DNA of 64,000 nucleotides. Source: Deltaproteobacteria bacterium. GTDB lineage: Bacteria > Myxococcota > UBA727 > VGSZ01. Position numbers and translations under genes: made by a program. How positions within the stretch are numbered: position 1 is the stretch's first letter; every line of letters starts with the position of its first letter. The notes below the pieces were generated by a model. It ran no database searches. It was not told the origin of the DNA and saw only the letters and a program-made list of their open reading frames with translations. The stretch covers positions 62,001 to 126,000 of the forward strand of contig JACOUT010000002.1 of the NCBI GenBank assembly GCA_016177705.1, given 5' to 3'. Below are positions 9,174 through 17,646 of this stretch, in pieces.

Positions 9174-11236
9174 GCCGCGTCCTCCTTGTCGCCGTGCGCC
9201 GGCCCGGCGCCTCGCTTGGCCGCGCGGCGAACGAGCGCGGGCGCGAGGATGGCGCTGATGAGCGCCTGGTAGCCGAGGCCCGCGGCCTCGGCGATCATGC
9301 ACAGGTCCGACCAGCCGGGCGTGAGCCCCGGCAGCGTGTTGACCTCGATGAAGCAGACGCGGCCGTCGGCGTCGCAGCGCAGGTCGAAGCGCGCCACGTC
9401 ACGGCAATGCAGCGCGCGCCAGGCGCCGAGCGCGACCCGCTCGATCTCGGCGCCGAGCGCGTCGGTGACCTTGGCGGGCGCGTCGTAGCGGATCTTCTTG
9501 GTCCAATCGAGCTTGTCGCCAAACGCATAGACCGGGTGCTTGCTGTCGGGCTCGACGAAGACGATCTCCATCGGCGGCAGCACGCGCGGCTCGTGCGCGT
9601 CGCCGAGCACGCCGACGGTGAACTCGCGGCCCGGCAGGAACTCCTCCACCAACACCGGCTGGCGATAGCGCGAAAGCTGGGCCGCGATCTCGCGCCGCAG
9701 CGCCGGCTCGTCCTCGACCACGCTCTTGGGCGACACGCCCTTGGAGCTGCCTTCGGCGTTCGGCTTGACGATGACCGGGAAGCGCAAGGCCCCGAGCGGC
9801 TGATCGGGACGCGAGACCACGAGCGCCTTCGGCGTGGGCACGCCCGCCTGCGCCACCACGGCCTTGGCCGCCGCCTTGTCGAGCGCCATCGCCATGGTGG
9901 CGGCCTCGCTGCCGCTGTGGGGCACGCCGAGCAGCTCGAGCATGGCTGGCACCGCCGCCTCACGAGCGCGGCCGCCGACGCCCTCGGCGAGGTTGAAGAC
10001 GACGTCCACGCCCGCGTCGGGCAAGCGGCGCACGATGTCGCGCGTCGCCTCGAGGCGCACCACCTGGTGGCCGTCGGCGGCGATGGCGCGCGCCAGCGCG
10101 TCGATGGTGGTGGCCGAGTCGTACTCGGCCTCGCTGTCGTCGTCGCCGGCGTGTTTTGGCACCACGCGCTTCAAGTTGTAGGTGAGGCCGACCTTGATCT
10201 TCTTGGCGCGCGAGAAGGGGCTCGGCGCCACCACCACGCCCTGCCGGTGCGCGGCGCTCTTCACCACCGCGTCGAGCACGTCGGCGGTGTTCGTCAGGCC
10301 GGCGAGCGCGCCCGACAGGTAGATGCCGGCGCCGGGCTCGAGGCTCGGCAGCGCGTTCACCTCGAGAAAGAAGATGGTGCCGTCGTCGGCCAGGCGCCAG
10401 TCGATGCGGCCGAGGTCGCGCACGCCGAGCACCGCGAACACCTTCTTCGATAGCTCGAGCATGCGAGCGCGCACGCCGGCGGCGAGCGGCGCCGGGCACT
10501 CGACCTCGACGGCGTCGGAGGCGACGCACTTCAGCTCGTAGTCGTAGATGGCGTACTTGCGCTTGCCGATGACGCGCTCGTCGAAGCGGTAGGAGGCCGG
10601 CTCGAGCACGCCGCCGGTGGAGGGCGAGGCGGCCTCGAGGAACGGCACCACGATGTCACGCCCGACGATGAACTCCTCGATGAGCAGGCCGGTCGGGTAC
10701 TTGCCGACCAGCGCTTCGACGCGCGCGCGCAAGGCAACTTTGCTCTCGACGATGGAGTCGAGCGTGATGCCCTTGCTCGAGCCCTCGAAGTTCGGCTTGA
10801 CGATGACCGGGAAACGCAGCGAGTCGACGTCGAGCGAAGCCACGTCGGTGTCGGCGTCGACGAACAGCCAGCGCGGCGTGGGGATGCCGTGGCGCGCCAA
10901 CAGCATCTTGGTGATCTGCTTGTCGAGCGTGAGCGCGCACACGTAGGCGTCGCTGCCGGTGAAGGGCAGTCCGAGCTGCTCGAACAGGCCCGGGTAGAAG
11001 GCCTCGCGGAAGCGGCCGTGCGTGCCCTCGGCGGTGTTGAACACCAGGTCGGGCGCGACGGCCTCGAGCGCCTGCACCAGCGTGGCCGCCGAGCCGGCGC
11101 CGACGTCGACGCGCGCCACCTCGTGACCGAGCGAGCGCAGCGCCGACGCGATCTCGGCCACCGTCTCCTCGCGATCGAATTCCGCTTGGGCCTCGTCGTG
11201 GCTGGTCTGCAGGTTGTGCGTGAAGGCGATGCGCAC
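9170..11236 (-). CDS. tandem ATP-grasp (D-Ala-D-Ala ligase-like) protein
   Basis: 688 residues holding two complete ATP-grasp ligase units in one chain (about 1-335 and 345-670). Each unit has an N-terminal domain ending in a VFNTAEG or VFNLAEG motif, a GLPFTGSDA/GVPHSGSEA turn, the ATP-binding strand VIVKPNxEGSSKG, and the Mg-binding IFFLEVNALPSLEPG or VCFIEVNTLPGLTPG. All are diagnostic of D-alanine-D-alanine ligase relatives. The units differ enough to suggest different substrates. The start is GTG 11236 with AGGAG upstream. The downstream S58 aminopeptidase overlaps by 4 bases. The likely role is ATP-dependent joining of two (perhaps D- or beta-) amino acids or dipeptides; the substrate is unknown. 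Normal Ddl is a single unit of about 310-360 residues. Confidence 0.88.
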   Translation of the reverse strand: MRIAFTHNLQTSHDEAQAEFDREETVAEIASALRSLGHEVARVDVGAGSAATLVQALEAVAPDLVFNTAEGTHGRFREAFYPGLFEQLGLPFTGSDAYVCALTLDKQITKMLLARHGIPTPRWLFVDADTDVASLDVDSLRFPVIVKPNFEGSSKGITLDSIVESKVALRARVEALVGKYPTGLLIEEFIVGRDIVVPFLEAASPSTGGVLEPASYRFDERVIGKRKYAIYDYELKCVASDAVEVECPAPLAAGVRARMLELSKKVFAVLGVRDLGRIDWRLADDGTIFFLEVNALPSLEPGAGIYLSGALAGLTNTADVLDAVVKSAAHRQGVVVAPSPFSRAKKIKVGLTYNLKRVVPKHAGDDDSEAEYDSATTIDALARAIAADGHQVVRLEATRDIVRRLPDAGVDVVFNLAEGVGGRAREAAVPAMLELLGVPHSGSEAATMAMALDKAAAKAVVAQAGVPTPKALVVSRPDQPLGALRFPVIVKPNAEGSSKGVSPKSVVEDEPALRREIAAQLSRYRQPVLVEEFLPGREFTVGVLGDAHEPRVLPPMEIVFVEPDSKHPVYAFGDKLDWTKKIRYDAPAKVTDALGAEIERVALGAWRALHCRDVARFDLRCDADGRVCFIEVNTLPGLTPGWSDLCMIAEAAGLGYQALISAILAPALVRRAAKRGAGPAHGDKEDAA

Positions 11237-11281
11237 CGCTGTGCTCCTCGGCGGCGCACCTCATGCTAGGACCGGGCGCGA

Positions 11282-12313
11282 ATGGCAACGGAGAAGCGCG
11301 CCGACGTCTACCTGGGCGGGCCCGCCACCATCGACCTGCTCGTCGCCGAGCTGTCCGGTTTGCGCGCGGGCAAGGCGCGCGAGCTGGCCGCTGGCGTGGT
11401 GTCGCTCGCGCCCGGCGCGCTCGTCGACCCCGCGTTCGCGCGCCAGGTGCTGCCGGGCGCGCGCGAGGCGTCGGGCAAGAGCGCGAGCGAGCTGGCGGGC
11501 GCCATCCTCGACGGGGCCGGCCTGGTGCCGGACCTCGAGGTCACCGTGCCCGAGCTGGAGCGTCGTGGCAGTCGAGCGCTCGAGCAGCACCCGCTCGCGG
11601 GGGCCGAGGCCGAGCTCGTCAATCTGCTCGGCAAGAAGGTCGCGGGCCGCGCGGTCAAGCACGGCGAGGCACGGGTGCCCGGCGTGCGGCTCCGCGTGCT
11701 CCTGCTCGAGCCCTGGCACGCATGGTGGTGCCTGACGCCCGTGCGCGACGTGCCGCCGCTGCTTGCCTGGCCCTCGCCGTTTCCAGGTGGGCGCGCCCTT
11801 GGCGAAGCGCCGCGCGACGCGCCGTCGTCGGCGCACCGCAAGCTCGACGAGGCGCTCGCCTGGCTCGGTGTCCATCCCCGCGAGCACGATCTGGTGCTCG
11901 ACCTCGGCGCTGCCCCCGGCGGCTGGTCGTCGGTGGCGCTCGGCTACGGCGCGCGCGTGGTCGCGGTCGACCGCGCGGCGCTCGACGCGAAGGTCGCAGC
12001 GCACCCCCGCCTGACGCACGTCAAGCAGGACGCCTTCGGCTACCTGCCCGAGGAGACGCCGACGTGGCTGTTGTGCGACGTCATCGCCGAGCCCGCGCGC
12101 TCCTTCGAGCTGGCGCGGCGCGCGCTCGAGAGCCCTGCGCTCCACGCACTGGTGGTGACGCTCAAGCTCAAGCGCCCCGCCAAGCTCGAGGTCGTCAGGG
12201 CGGCGCGCGCGCTCGCGCGCGACACAAGCGGCTGGCTCGGGCGCTGCAAGCAGTTGGTCGCCAACAAGCTCGAGGTCACGCTGCTGATGCGGCGCGCCGA
12301 CCTCGCCACGTGA
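11282..12313 (+). CDS. RlmM-like FtsJ-fold RNA 2'-O-methyltransferase
   Basis: 343-residue protein. The C-terminal half is an S-adenosylmethionine-binding Rossmann domain with the motif VLDLGAAPGGWSSVAL (about 203-218), typical of FtsJ/RrmJ-type methyltransferases. Downstream are VVAVDRAAL, KQDAFGYLPEE and WLLCDVIAEP, followed by a VVTLKLKRP strand. CDVIAEP corresponds to the CDMVEKP motif of RlmM (23S rRNA C2498 2'-O-methyltransferase), and the Lys-Asp-Lys set expected for catalysis can be traced. The N-terminal half resembles the weakly conserved THUMP-like part of RlmM. The 3' end overlaps the convergent gene by 38 bases. Confidence 0.78.
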   Translation: MATEKRADVYLGGPATIDLLVAELSGLRAGKARELAAGVVSLAPGALVDPAFARQVLPGAREASGKSASELAGAILDGAGLVPDLEVTVPELERRGSRALEQHPLAGAEAELVNLLGKKVAGRAVKHGEARVPGVRLRVLLLEPWHAWWCLTPVRDVPPLLAWPSPFPGGRALGEAPRDAPSSAHRKLDEALAWLGVHPREHDLVLDLGAAPGGWSSVALGYGARVVAVDRAALDAKVAAHPRLTHVKQDAFGYLPEETPTWLLCDVIAEPARSFELARRALESPALHALVVTLKLKRPAKLEVVRAARALARDTSGWLGRCKQLVANKLEVTLLMRRADLAT

Positions 12314-13619
12314 GCAGCACCAGCGCCAACAGCGACAGGTCGGCGCCGCCGGCGCCGCTGCACGGGCAGCCGTCGGGCTCGCCCTCACCCTCGCCCTCAC
12401 CGACGTCGCCCTCGCCCTCGCCCTCGCCGGGGTCACCCTCGCCCTCGCCCTCACCCTCACCCTCGCCAGCACACGACAGCACGCAGTCCTCGTCGTCGCA
12501 GTCGACCAGCTGATCGAAATCATCGTCGGTGCCGTTGCCGCAGCCCCATTCGAAGTACGTGGAACATGCGGTGAAGCCGACGGTGTCGGTCGGGCAGATC
12601 CGGTAGCCAACGTCCGCGAAGTCGATGATCCCGGTCCAAGTGGCCCCGTCGGTCGACTCCATGAACAGGCCCGGGTTGCCGATCGTCTGGCGCCCGCAGC
12701 CGATCAGGCGGTCGCCGTCGGGGTGGACGAAGATGCAGTTGGTCGGTCCGCTGCGCGCGTCGGTGACCTGCACGAACGCCGAATCCGACGGGCCCTTGCG
12801 GAACAGCGCGCCGGCCAGCGGTGCAACGGTCCAGATGGCACCTTGCCAGCTGACCCCGTGCTTCACCTCGGGAGGCGGATCCCCGGGGATGTCACCAGCG
12901 ATGGCCGGGCTCGCGTAGCTCCCCGCGCTGGCAACCAGCACGCGAGATTCGTTGGCCGACGTCAGACCAGCGATCATCGCCGAGGTGCCGTCCTCGAGGA
13001 AGCCCATCGCGCTTGCGATCACGTACCCGGCATAGCCGCTCGACACGTCCTGGAAGCTGCTGCCGCCGTTCGTCGAAACCAGCACGACCGGCGCCGTGCT
13101 GGCACCGCTCCGAGAGCCGGTGGCCACCAGGTGACTGCCGTCCGCGCTGGCGGAGATGCGGAACAACAACAGGTCCGCTTGGGGGCCGTAGACCGGAGTC
13201 CAGCTCTCACCGTCGTCGTTGGACTGAAAGACGCCGTTTTGCTGGCCGTACTGGGCGCTGGTCGCGAACAGCGAGCCGTTCGCCAGAGCCATCGACGAGG
13301 GCGACAGGGCGTCGAGCGCTCCGCTCAGCAACTGATAGCTGCAACCCCGATCACGTGTGATCAAGAGCCCGTCGAGGGCGCCGACCAGGATGTCACCGGA
13401 GGCGCGGCGATAGGCGAAGTAGGCGACCGGCCCAATTGCCTCTTCGCAGACGCGCTCCCAGTGGTCGCCCACCGGCGAGACCAGGCCCCAGGTGGTGAGG
13501 CCGCCCAGCACCGTGCCGCCGACGACGAAGGGGACCTTGCCCGCCTGATCCTGACCGTAGTGACCAGCGGCCGGCAGGGCGAGGGTGAGCGCGCCGAGCG
13601 CGGCCAACACGCGAAACAT
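12276..13619 (-). CDS. BNR/Asp-box beta-propeller protein with Glu-Gly linker and MYXO-CTERM-like anchor
   Basis: 447-residue exported protein. ATG 13619 gives a signal peptide ending at PAAGHYG. The body is a beta-propeller with Asp-box (BNR) turns SNDDGESWTP, STNGGSSFQD and STDGATWTG, as in VPS10/sialidase-like photosystem-stability-type propellers. Next comes CGNGTDDDFDQLVDCDDEDC, a short Cys/Asp motif seen in myxobacterial surface proteins. A Glu-Gly stalk is followed by DGCPCSGAGG, a hydrophobic helix and WRGRR at the extreme C-terminus. This Cys, helix, Arg tail layout fits the MYXO-CTERM sorting signal, so the protein is probably anchored from its C-terminus. There is no lipobox. It overlaps the rRNA methyltransferase gene tail to tail. 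Confidence 0.8.
   Translation of the reverse strand: MFRVLAALGALTLALPAAGHYGQDQAGKVPFVVGGTVLGGLTTWGLVSPVGDHWERVCEEAIGPVAYFAYRRASGDILVGALDGLLITRDRGCSYQLLSGALDALSPSSMALANGSLFATSAQYGQQNGVFQSNDDGESWTPVYGPQADLLLFRISASADGSHLVATGSRSGASTAPVVLVSTNGGSSFQDVSSGYAGYVIASAMGFLEDGTSAMIAGLTSANESRVLVASAGSYASPAIAGDIPGDPPPEVKHGVSWQGAIWTVAPLAGALFRKGPSDSAFVQVTDARSGPTNCIFVHPDGDRLIGCGRQTIGNPGLFMESTDGATWTGIIDFADVGYRICPTDTVGFTACSTYFEWGCGNGTDDDFDQLVDCDDEDCVLSCAGEGEGEGEGEGDPGEGEGEGDVGEGEGEGEPDGCPCSGAGGADLSLLALVLLTWRGRRAASAA
12378..12464 (-). repeat. interrupted Glu-Gly hexamer array before the C-terminal anchor
   Basis: Hexamer array coding for Glu-Gly pairs, interrupted by two Asp-containing units, located just upstream of the C-terminal transmembrane anchor. 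In the other seven genes the array lies near the N-terminus. Confidence 0.92.
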
Positions 13620-13682
13620 GAAGGCACGGTACCAGACGCTCGCGCGCCGGACACCGGCCGCGGATCGGATACCCTCGCGCGC

Positions 13683-14324
13683 ATGCAGCTCGCGCTCTGG
13701 CAATTGGCGGCGCTCCTCGCCGCGCTGGTGGTCGCGCTCGTCGTCGCCGAGCTGCTCGAGCGACCGCGGCTGCGAGCGATCCTCAAGACCGTGGCCTCCG
13801 TGACCTTCGTGGTGGCGGGTGCGCTGCTGCTGCCGCTGTCGGCGAGCGCAGGATGGCTGGTGCTCGCGGGGCTCGCGCTCTCGCTTCTTGGCGACGTCGC
13901 GCTCATCCCCAAGGGTAGCAAGCCGCTGTTCCTCGGCGGACTGGGCGCGTTCCTGGCGGCCCACCTCTGCTACGCCGCTGCCTTCGTCGTGCTCGGCCAG
14001 GCGCCACCGCACGCGCTCGGCGCGGCCGCCGTGCTGGTCGCCGTCGGCGTTCCCTTGGCGCGCTGGCTCGCGCGCCACGTCAAGGGCTCGATGCGCGCGC
14101 CGGTCGCGGGCTACGTCGTCGCCATCACGGCGATGGTCGCGCTCGCCGCCGGTGCCGTCGGCGCCGGCGCGCGCCCGACGCTGCTCATCGGCGCCGTGCT
14201 GTTCTACCTCTCCGACCTGTGCGTCGCGCGCGAGCGCTTTGTCGTGCGCTCGAGGTGGAACGCCGCGGTCGGCTTGCCGCTCTACTACGCCGCGCAGCTC
14301 TTGCTCATCGACGGCGTCCGCTGA
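13683..14324 (+). CDS. YhhN/TMEM86-family membrane protein (lysoplasmalogenase-like)
   Basis: 213-residue, highly hydrophobic protein with about seven to eight membrane segments. Conserved family phrases are visible: LALSLLGDVALIP (LGDxxL motif near residues 75-87), AAHLCYAAAFV, and the terminal GAVLFYLSDLCVARERF followed by GLPLYYAAQLLLIDG. These match the YhhN family, whose animal members (TMEM86) hydrolyse the vinyl-ether bond of lysoplasmalogens. Myxobacteria make plasmalogens (ether lipids), so the activity would make sense here. ATG 13683 is 63 bases from the divergent propeller gene. Bacterial members are not all proven enzymes. Confidence 0.8.
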   Translation: MQLALWQLAALLAALVVALVVAELLERPRLRAILKTVASVTFVVAGALLLPLSASAGWLVLAGLALSLLGDVALIPKGSKPLFLGGLGAFLAAHLCYAAAFVVLGQAPPHALGAAAVLVAVGVPLARWLARHVKGSMRAPVAGYVVAITAMVALAAGAVGAGARPTLLIGAVLFYLSDLCVARERFVVRSRWNAAVGLPLYYAAQLLLIDGVR

Positions 14325-14329
14325 CCAGA

Positions 14330-14776
14330 TCAGCCGACGCCGTGGTAGGCGCCCGAGGCGCGCAGCATGACGAACACCAGCACGCCGGTGACGCTGACGT
14401 AGAGCCAGATCGGCAGTGCGATGCGCGCGAGCTTTTTGTGCCGGTCGAAGCGGCCGCGCGCCGCGCGGTACACCACCACGGCGACGAAGAACGGCAACAC
14501 CGCCGACGACAGCACGTGGCTCGCGAGCACCAACAGGTACGGGATGCGCAGCGGCGCGTCCGCGGGGTACTTCGTGTCGCCGTGGGTCGCGTGGTAGGTC
14601 AGGTAGCTCACCAGGAACAGCACGCTGACGCCGAGCGCGCCCAGCATGAAGGCGCGGTGCACGTCGCGCCGGCCGCGCTTGACGGCGGCGAAGCCGCACA
14701 ACAGCAGGACGGTCGCGCTCAGGTTGAGGCACGCGTTGACGGCGGGCAGCACGCTGACGTCGGCGCCCGGCGTCAT
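14330..14776 (-). CDS. DUF420 membrane protein
   Basis: 148-residue protein with four hydrophobic helices and the family pattern HRAFMLGALGVSVLFLVSYLTYH, then RIPYLLVLASHVLSSAVLPF and RHKKLARIALPIWLYVSVTGVLVF. The scattered histidines inside the helices (HRAFM, YLTYH, ASHVL, RHKK) are typical of DUF420, a family often encoded with haem-copper oxidase assembly genes and thought to take part in respiratory complex biogenesis. The start overlaps the stop of the upstream gene by four bases (ATGA), so the two are cotranslated. No oxidase subunit lies nearby. Confidence 0.8.
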   Translation of the reverse strand: MTPGADVSVLPAVNACLNLSATVLLLCGFAAVKRGRRDVHRAFMLGALGVSVLFLVSYLTYHATHGDTKYPADAPLRIPYLLVLASHVLSSAVLPFFVAVVVYRAARGRFDRHKKLARIALPIWLYVSVTGVLVFVMLRASGAYHGVG

Positions 14777-15243
14777 CCGCCGTCCTCGACACGCGCGAGC
14801 AGGCGCGAGCCCAGCTCGTCGCTGAAGCGGTCGCGGCAGACGTCGTGGGCGTGGTGCATGCGGCCAAAGGCGTCGCGCTCCCAGCTATCGCCGAGGAACG
14901 GCCCGGCGCGCACCACCAGGCGAACCAGGTAGCCGTCGTCGTCGGTGGCGACGCGGTACAGGAAGCGACGCTGCCGCTCCGGCGCCTCCATGGCGCGCTG
15001 CGCTGCGGCCCGACCAAGTCCGGCGCGGTCGCGCTCCTCGTCGCAGCGCGCCATGGCGCCGGCCTCGGCGGACAAGAGCGCGGCCGCGACGGCGCAGGCG
15101 GCCAACGCGCCGGAGGCGAGCAGCAAGAGGGTCAACGCGGCTGCCTGGCGGCGCGCCGAGCGCCGCAGGTCGCGCGCGATGGCTGCGCCAAGCTCGGAGC
15201 TGATGCCGGCCGAGGTCTCCACAAGGGAATGGTAGCGGCTCAC
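14773..15243 (-). CDS. small membrane protein with one helix, function unknown
   Basis: 156-residue protein starting at GTG 15243. A basic segment (RDLRRSARRQ) precedes one strong membrane helix (about residues 34-58, ending CAVAAALLSAEAG). A soluble domain follows with two Cys (ARCDEE and HDVCRDRF) and the strand YLVRLVVRAGPFLG. It is translationally coupled to the DUF420 gene, so it may work with it. No family is recognised. Confidence 0.62.
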   Translation of the reverse strand: MSRYHSLVETSAGISSELGAAIARDLRRSARRQAAALTLLLLASGALAACAVAAALLSAEAGAMARCDEERDRAGLGRAAAQRAMEAPERQRRFLYRVATDDDGYLVRLVVRAGPFLGDSWERDAFGRMHHAHDVCRDRFSDELGSRLLARVEDGG

Positions 15244-15253
15244 ACCGGCGTCG

Positions 15254-15847
15254 TCAGGGGGGGGTCACGGCGGTCGACGCTGCAGGGGCCGGCGCGGGTA
15301 CGGGCGCGGCGGCGAGCGCCGCCACCACGGCCTGCTCGATCTCGGCCAGCGGGCGGGCACCCGAGAGGCCGGCCAGGCGTCTGCCGTCCCGTCCGTAGAC
15401 GGCGTGAAAGGGCACCTCGCCGCTCCACGTGGGGTCGACTGCAGCGAGGAAGGGCGCCGGATCCTCGACGTCGACCACGAAGGTGTGCTCGAGCACGATG
15501 CTGCGCCGCTGCAAGACGCCGCTCAGGAGACCGGCCGGCGCGCCGGGGCCGTCGGCGTTGACGAAGACCACGTCGGCGCCCTTGTTGGCGAGCTTCTTCT
15601 TGAGCTTCATCAGGCCGGGCAGCTCCTCGATGCACGGCAAGCAGTAGGTCGCCCACAGGCTCACCAAGAGCACGCGGCCTGCGTGCGGCGCCACCACCTT
15701 GGTGCGGTAGTCCTGCCCGGTCACCGGCGTGGTCGCGATTGGCGCAGGAGCCGGCGGCAGTGGCAAGGGCGTCGGCGGTTCGGCGCGGGATCCGTGGGCG
15801 AACCCGAGGAACGCGGCCAGCAGCACGGGCGAGAGCAAGATGCGCAT
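15254..15847 (-). CDS. TlpA/ResA-like thioredoxin-fold protein
   Basis: 197-residue exported protein. The ATG at 15847 gives a signal peptide ending at HGSRA. The thioredoxin-fold domain contains VLLVSLWATYCLPCIEELP, with the CLPC redox motif in the expected WAxxCxPC context. KLKKKLANKGADVVFVNAD follows, and the cis-Pro region is GEVPFHAVYG. TlpA/ResA-type proteins reduce periplasmic disulphides, for example in cytochrome c maturation. The C-terminus is a Pro/Ala-rich tail. It ends 10 bases before the start of the membrane-protein/DUF420 pair, so all three may form one operon with a respiratory-assembly theme. Confidence 0.85.
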   Translation of the reverse strand: MRILLSPVLLAAFLGFAHGSRAEPPTPLPLPPAPAPIATTPVTGQDYRTKVVAPHAGRVLLVSLWATYCLPCIEELPGLMKLKKKLANKGADVVFVNADGPGAPAGLLSGVLQRRSIVLEHTFVVDVEDPAPFLAAVDPTWSGEVPFHAVYGRDGRRLAGLSGARPLAEIEQAVVAALAAAPVPAPAPAASTAVTPP

Positions 15848-16000
15848 GGTCCCTCCACGGAAAGCGAACCGGGCCACCGACAAGCTAGCAAGAGGCAGGC
15901 GCGCCTGCCGGAGCGTCCCCTGCGCGGCCATCCGTTCCCCCGTCGCCGCTTGCGCGCTCCACCTCGACGGGGAAGGCTCCCGCCACCCAGGAGCACCGCC

Positions 16001-17569
16001 ATGTCGCGCATCCTCTCCTCGACCATGCTCGCCGTCCTATCCGCGCTCACCGTAGGCGCCGCTGCCGCTTGCCCCGAGACGCCCGCCGAGGGCGAGGACG
16101 AGCACCGAGGTGAGGGCGAGGGCGAGGGCGAAGGCGAGGGGGAAGGCGAAGGGGAGGGTGAGGGTGAAGGCGAGGGCGAAGGCGAAGGCGAGGGTGAAGG
16201 CGAAGGCGAGGGCGAAGGCGAAGGCGACCCCGGCACGCCCTGCGCAACCAGCGGCGACTGCGAGCTCGGCGAGATCTGCTTCAGCCTCTTCTGCACCGCC
16301 GGCTGCGCCGACGACCGCGACTGCCCTGCAGGCTCCGTGTGCGACGGCGCCCTCGGGGCGCACGGCGGCTGCGTCGAGTGCGCCGACGACGGCGACTGCG
16401 GCCAAGGCGAGGTCTGCCGCACCAACGAGTGCTTGACCTCCTGCGTCGATGACACGACCTGCACCGCCCAGGTGTGCGACGTGCCGACCGGCGTGTGCGT
16501 CGACTGCCTCGACGACATCGACTGCCCAGTGACCTTCATCTGCGAGGCGCAGGCGTGCGTGGCCGGCTGCCGCGACGACCGCGACTGCGACGCCGCCGCC
16601 GGCCAGGTCTGCGATCCGGCAACCGACCTGTGCGTGGTCGGCTGCACCACCACCCCCGACGACACCTGCCCGCTCGGCGCCCACTGCGTCGGCCTGCAGT
16701 GCGAGCTCGGCTGCAACGGCGACGACACGCGCTGCGGCAGCAATCAGCTGTGCGGCACCGGCGACGTCTGCCGCGACGCCTGCCCCCAGCCGAACGACTG
16801 CCGCAGTGGCCAGACCTGTGTGGCCGGCGAGTGCGTCGACGGCTGCCAGGAGGATCAGGACTGCAGCGGCGGCGGCATCTGCACCGGCTCGGCCGGCATC
16901 ATCGGCTCGTGCATCGCCTGCGCCATCGACGACGACTGTGGCTTCGGCCAGAGCTGCGATGAGCCCGCCGGCGTGTGCCGCGTGGACTGCTTCGACATCG
17001 GCGGCTCGCTCCGGTGTGCGGCCGGCGTCTGCAACGTCACTACGGGCCAGTGTGTCGGCTGCCTGAGCGACGTCGACTGCGGCGCCACCGAGAGCTGCGA
17101 CCTGACTGCGCTCGAGTGCCGGCCAGATGACACCACTTGCGTCTCCTGCACGGCGGACGCCGACTGCAACGCGGGCGAGCGCTGCGGCTTCGTCGATGCC
17201 GGCGACGGCATTGGGCCCGGTCGCTTCGAGCGTGCCTGCATGATCGCGTGCGACGCCGGCCAGGCCTGTCCGAGCGGGCTCGGCTGTGAGCTCGCCACCG
17301 ACCCCGACGGTATCGCGATGGCCGAGCTGTGCGTGCCACAGAGCTCCGTCACCGAGTACCCGACCTGCGCGGGCTGGCGCAGCGCCGCCACCGAGGAGGC
17401 CTGCCTGGTGGGCCTCGGCGGCTCCTGCGGCCTCGACACGCGGGACGACGGCGTGTGTGTCAGCGATCCGGCGGGCGGCGGCACTTGCACGCTCGCCTGC
17501 GGCGCCGACGCCGATTGCCCGGCGCCGTCGACCTGCGACGTCGCCGAGGGGCACTGCAACTTGTTCTAG
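16001..17569 (+). CDS. Cys-rich surface lipoprotein with CxxDxDC repeats
   Basis: 522-residue predicted lipoprotein. ATG 16001 has AGGAG upstream, and the signal peptide ends in AAAC. After a short acidic spacer come 19 Glu-Gly pairs, then about ten Cys-rich modules such as CATSGDCELGEIC, CADDRDCPAGSVC, CADDGDCGQGEVC, CLDDIDCPVTFIC and CGADADCPAPSTC. The layout is the same as the protein at 5917, so they are paralogues. The modules suggest a disulphide-rich extracellular rod. Function unknown. Confidence 0.82.
   Translation: MSRILSSTMLAVLSALTVGAAAACPETPAEGEDEHRGEGEGEGEGEGEGEGEGEGEGEGEGEGEGEGEGEGEGEGDPGTPCATSGDCELGEICFSLFCTAGCADDRDCPAGSVCDGALGAHGGCVECADDGDCGQGEVCRTNECLTSCVDDTTCTAQVCDVPTGVCVDCLDDIDCPVTFICEAQACVAGCRDDRDCDAAAGQVCDPATDLCVVGCTTTPDDTCPLGAHCVGLQCELGCNGDDTRCGSNQLCGTGDVCRDACPQPNDCRSGQTCVAGECVDGCQEDQDCSGGGICTGSAGIIGSCIACAIDDDCGFGQSCDEPAGVCRVDCFDIGGSLRCAAGVCNVTTGQCVGCLSDVDCGATESCDLTALECRPDDTTCVSCTADADCNAGERCGFVDAGDGIGPGRFERACMIACDAGQACPSGLGCELATDPDGIAMAELCVPQSSVTEYPTCAGWRSAATEEACLVGLGGSCGLDTRDDGVCVSDPAGGGTCTLACGADADCPAPSTCDVAEGHCNLF
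16112..16225 (+). repeat. hexamer array encoding 19 Glu-Gly pairs
   Basis: In-frame array between the lipobox and the Cys-rich modules. Confidence 0.95.
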
Positions 17570-17646
17570 GCCAGCGACCGAGGGCAGCGCTGCGCCGTGC
17601 GCGCCGCGCTGACTCTTGCTAGGGTCCGCGGCGGAGGTCGTGTCCC

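Noticed and set aside
13620..15017. Long minus-strand extension of the propeller gene
   Set aside because: It runs over the convincing plus-strand YhhN gene and the DUF420 gene. The signal peptide places the true start at 13619.
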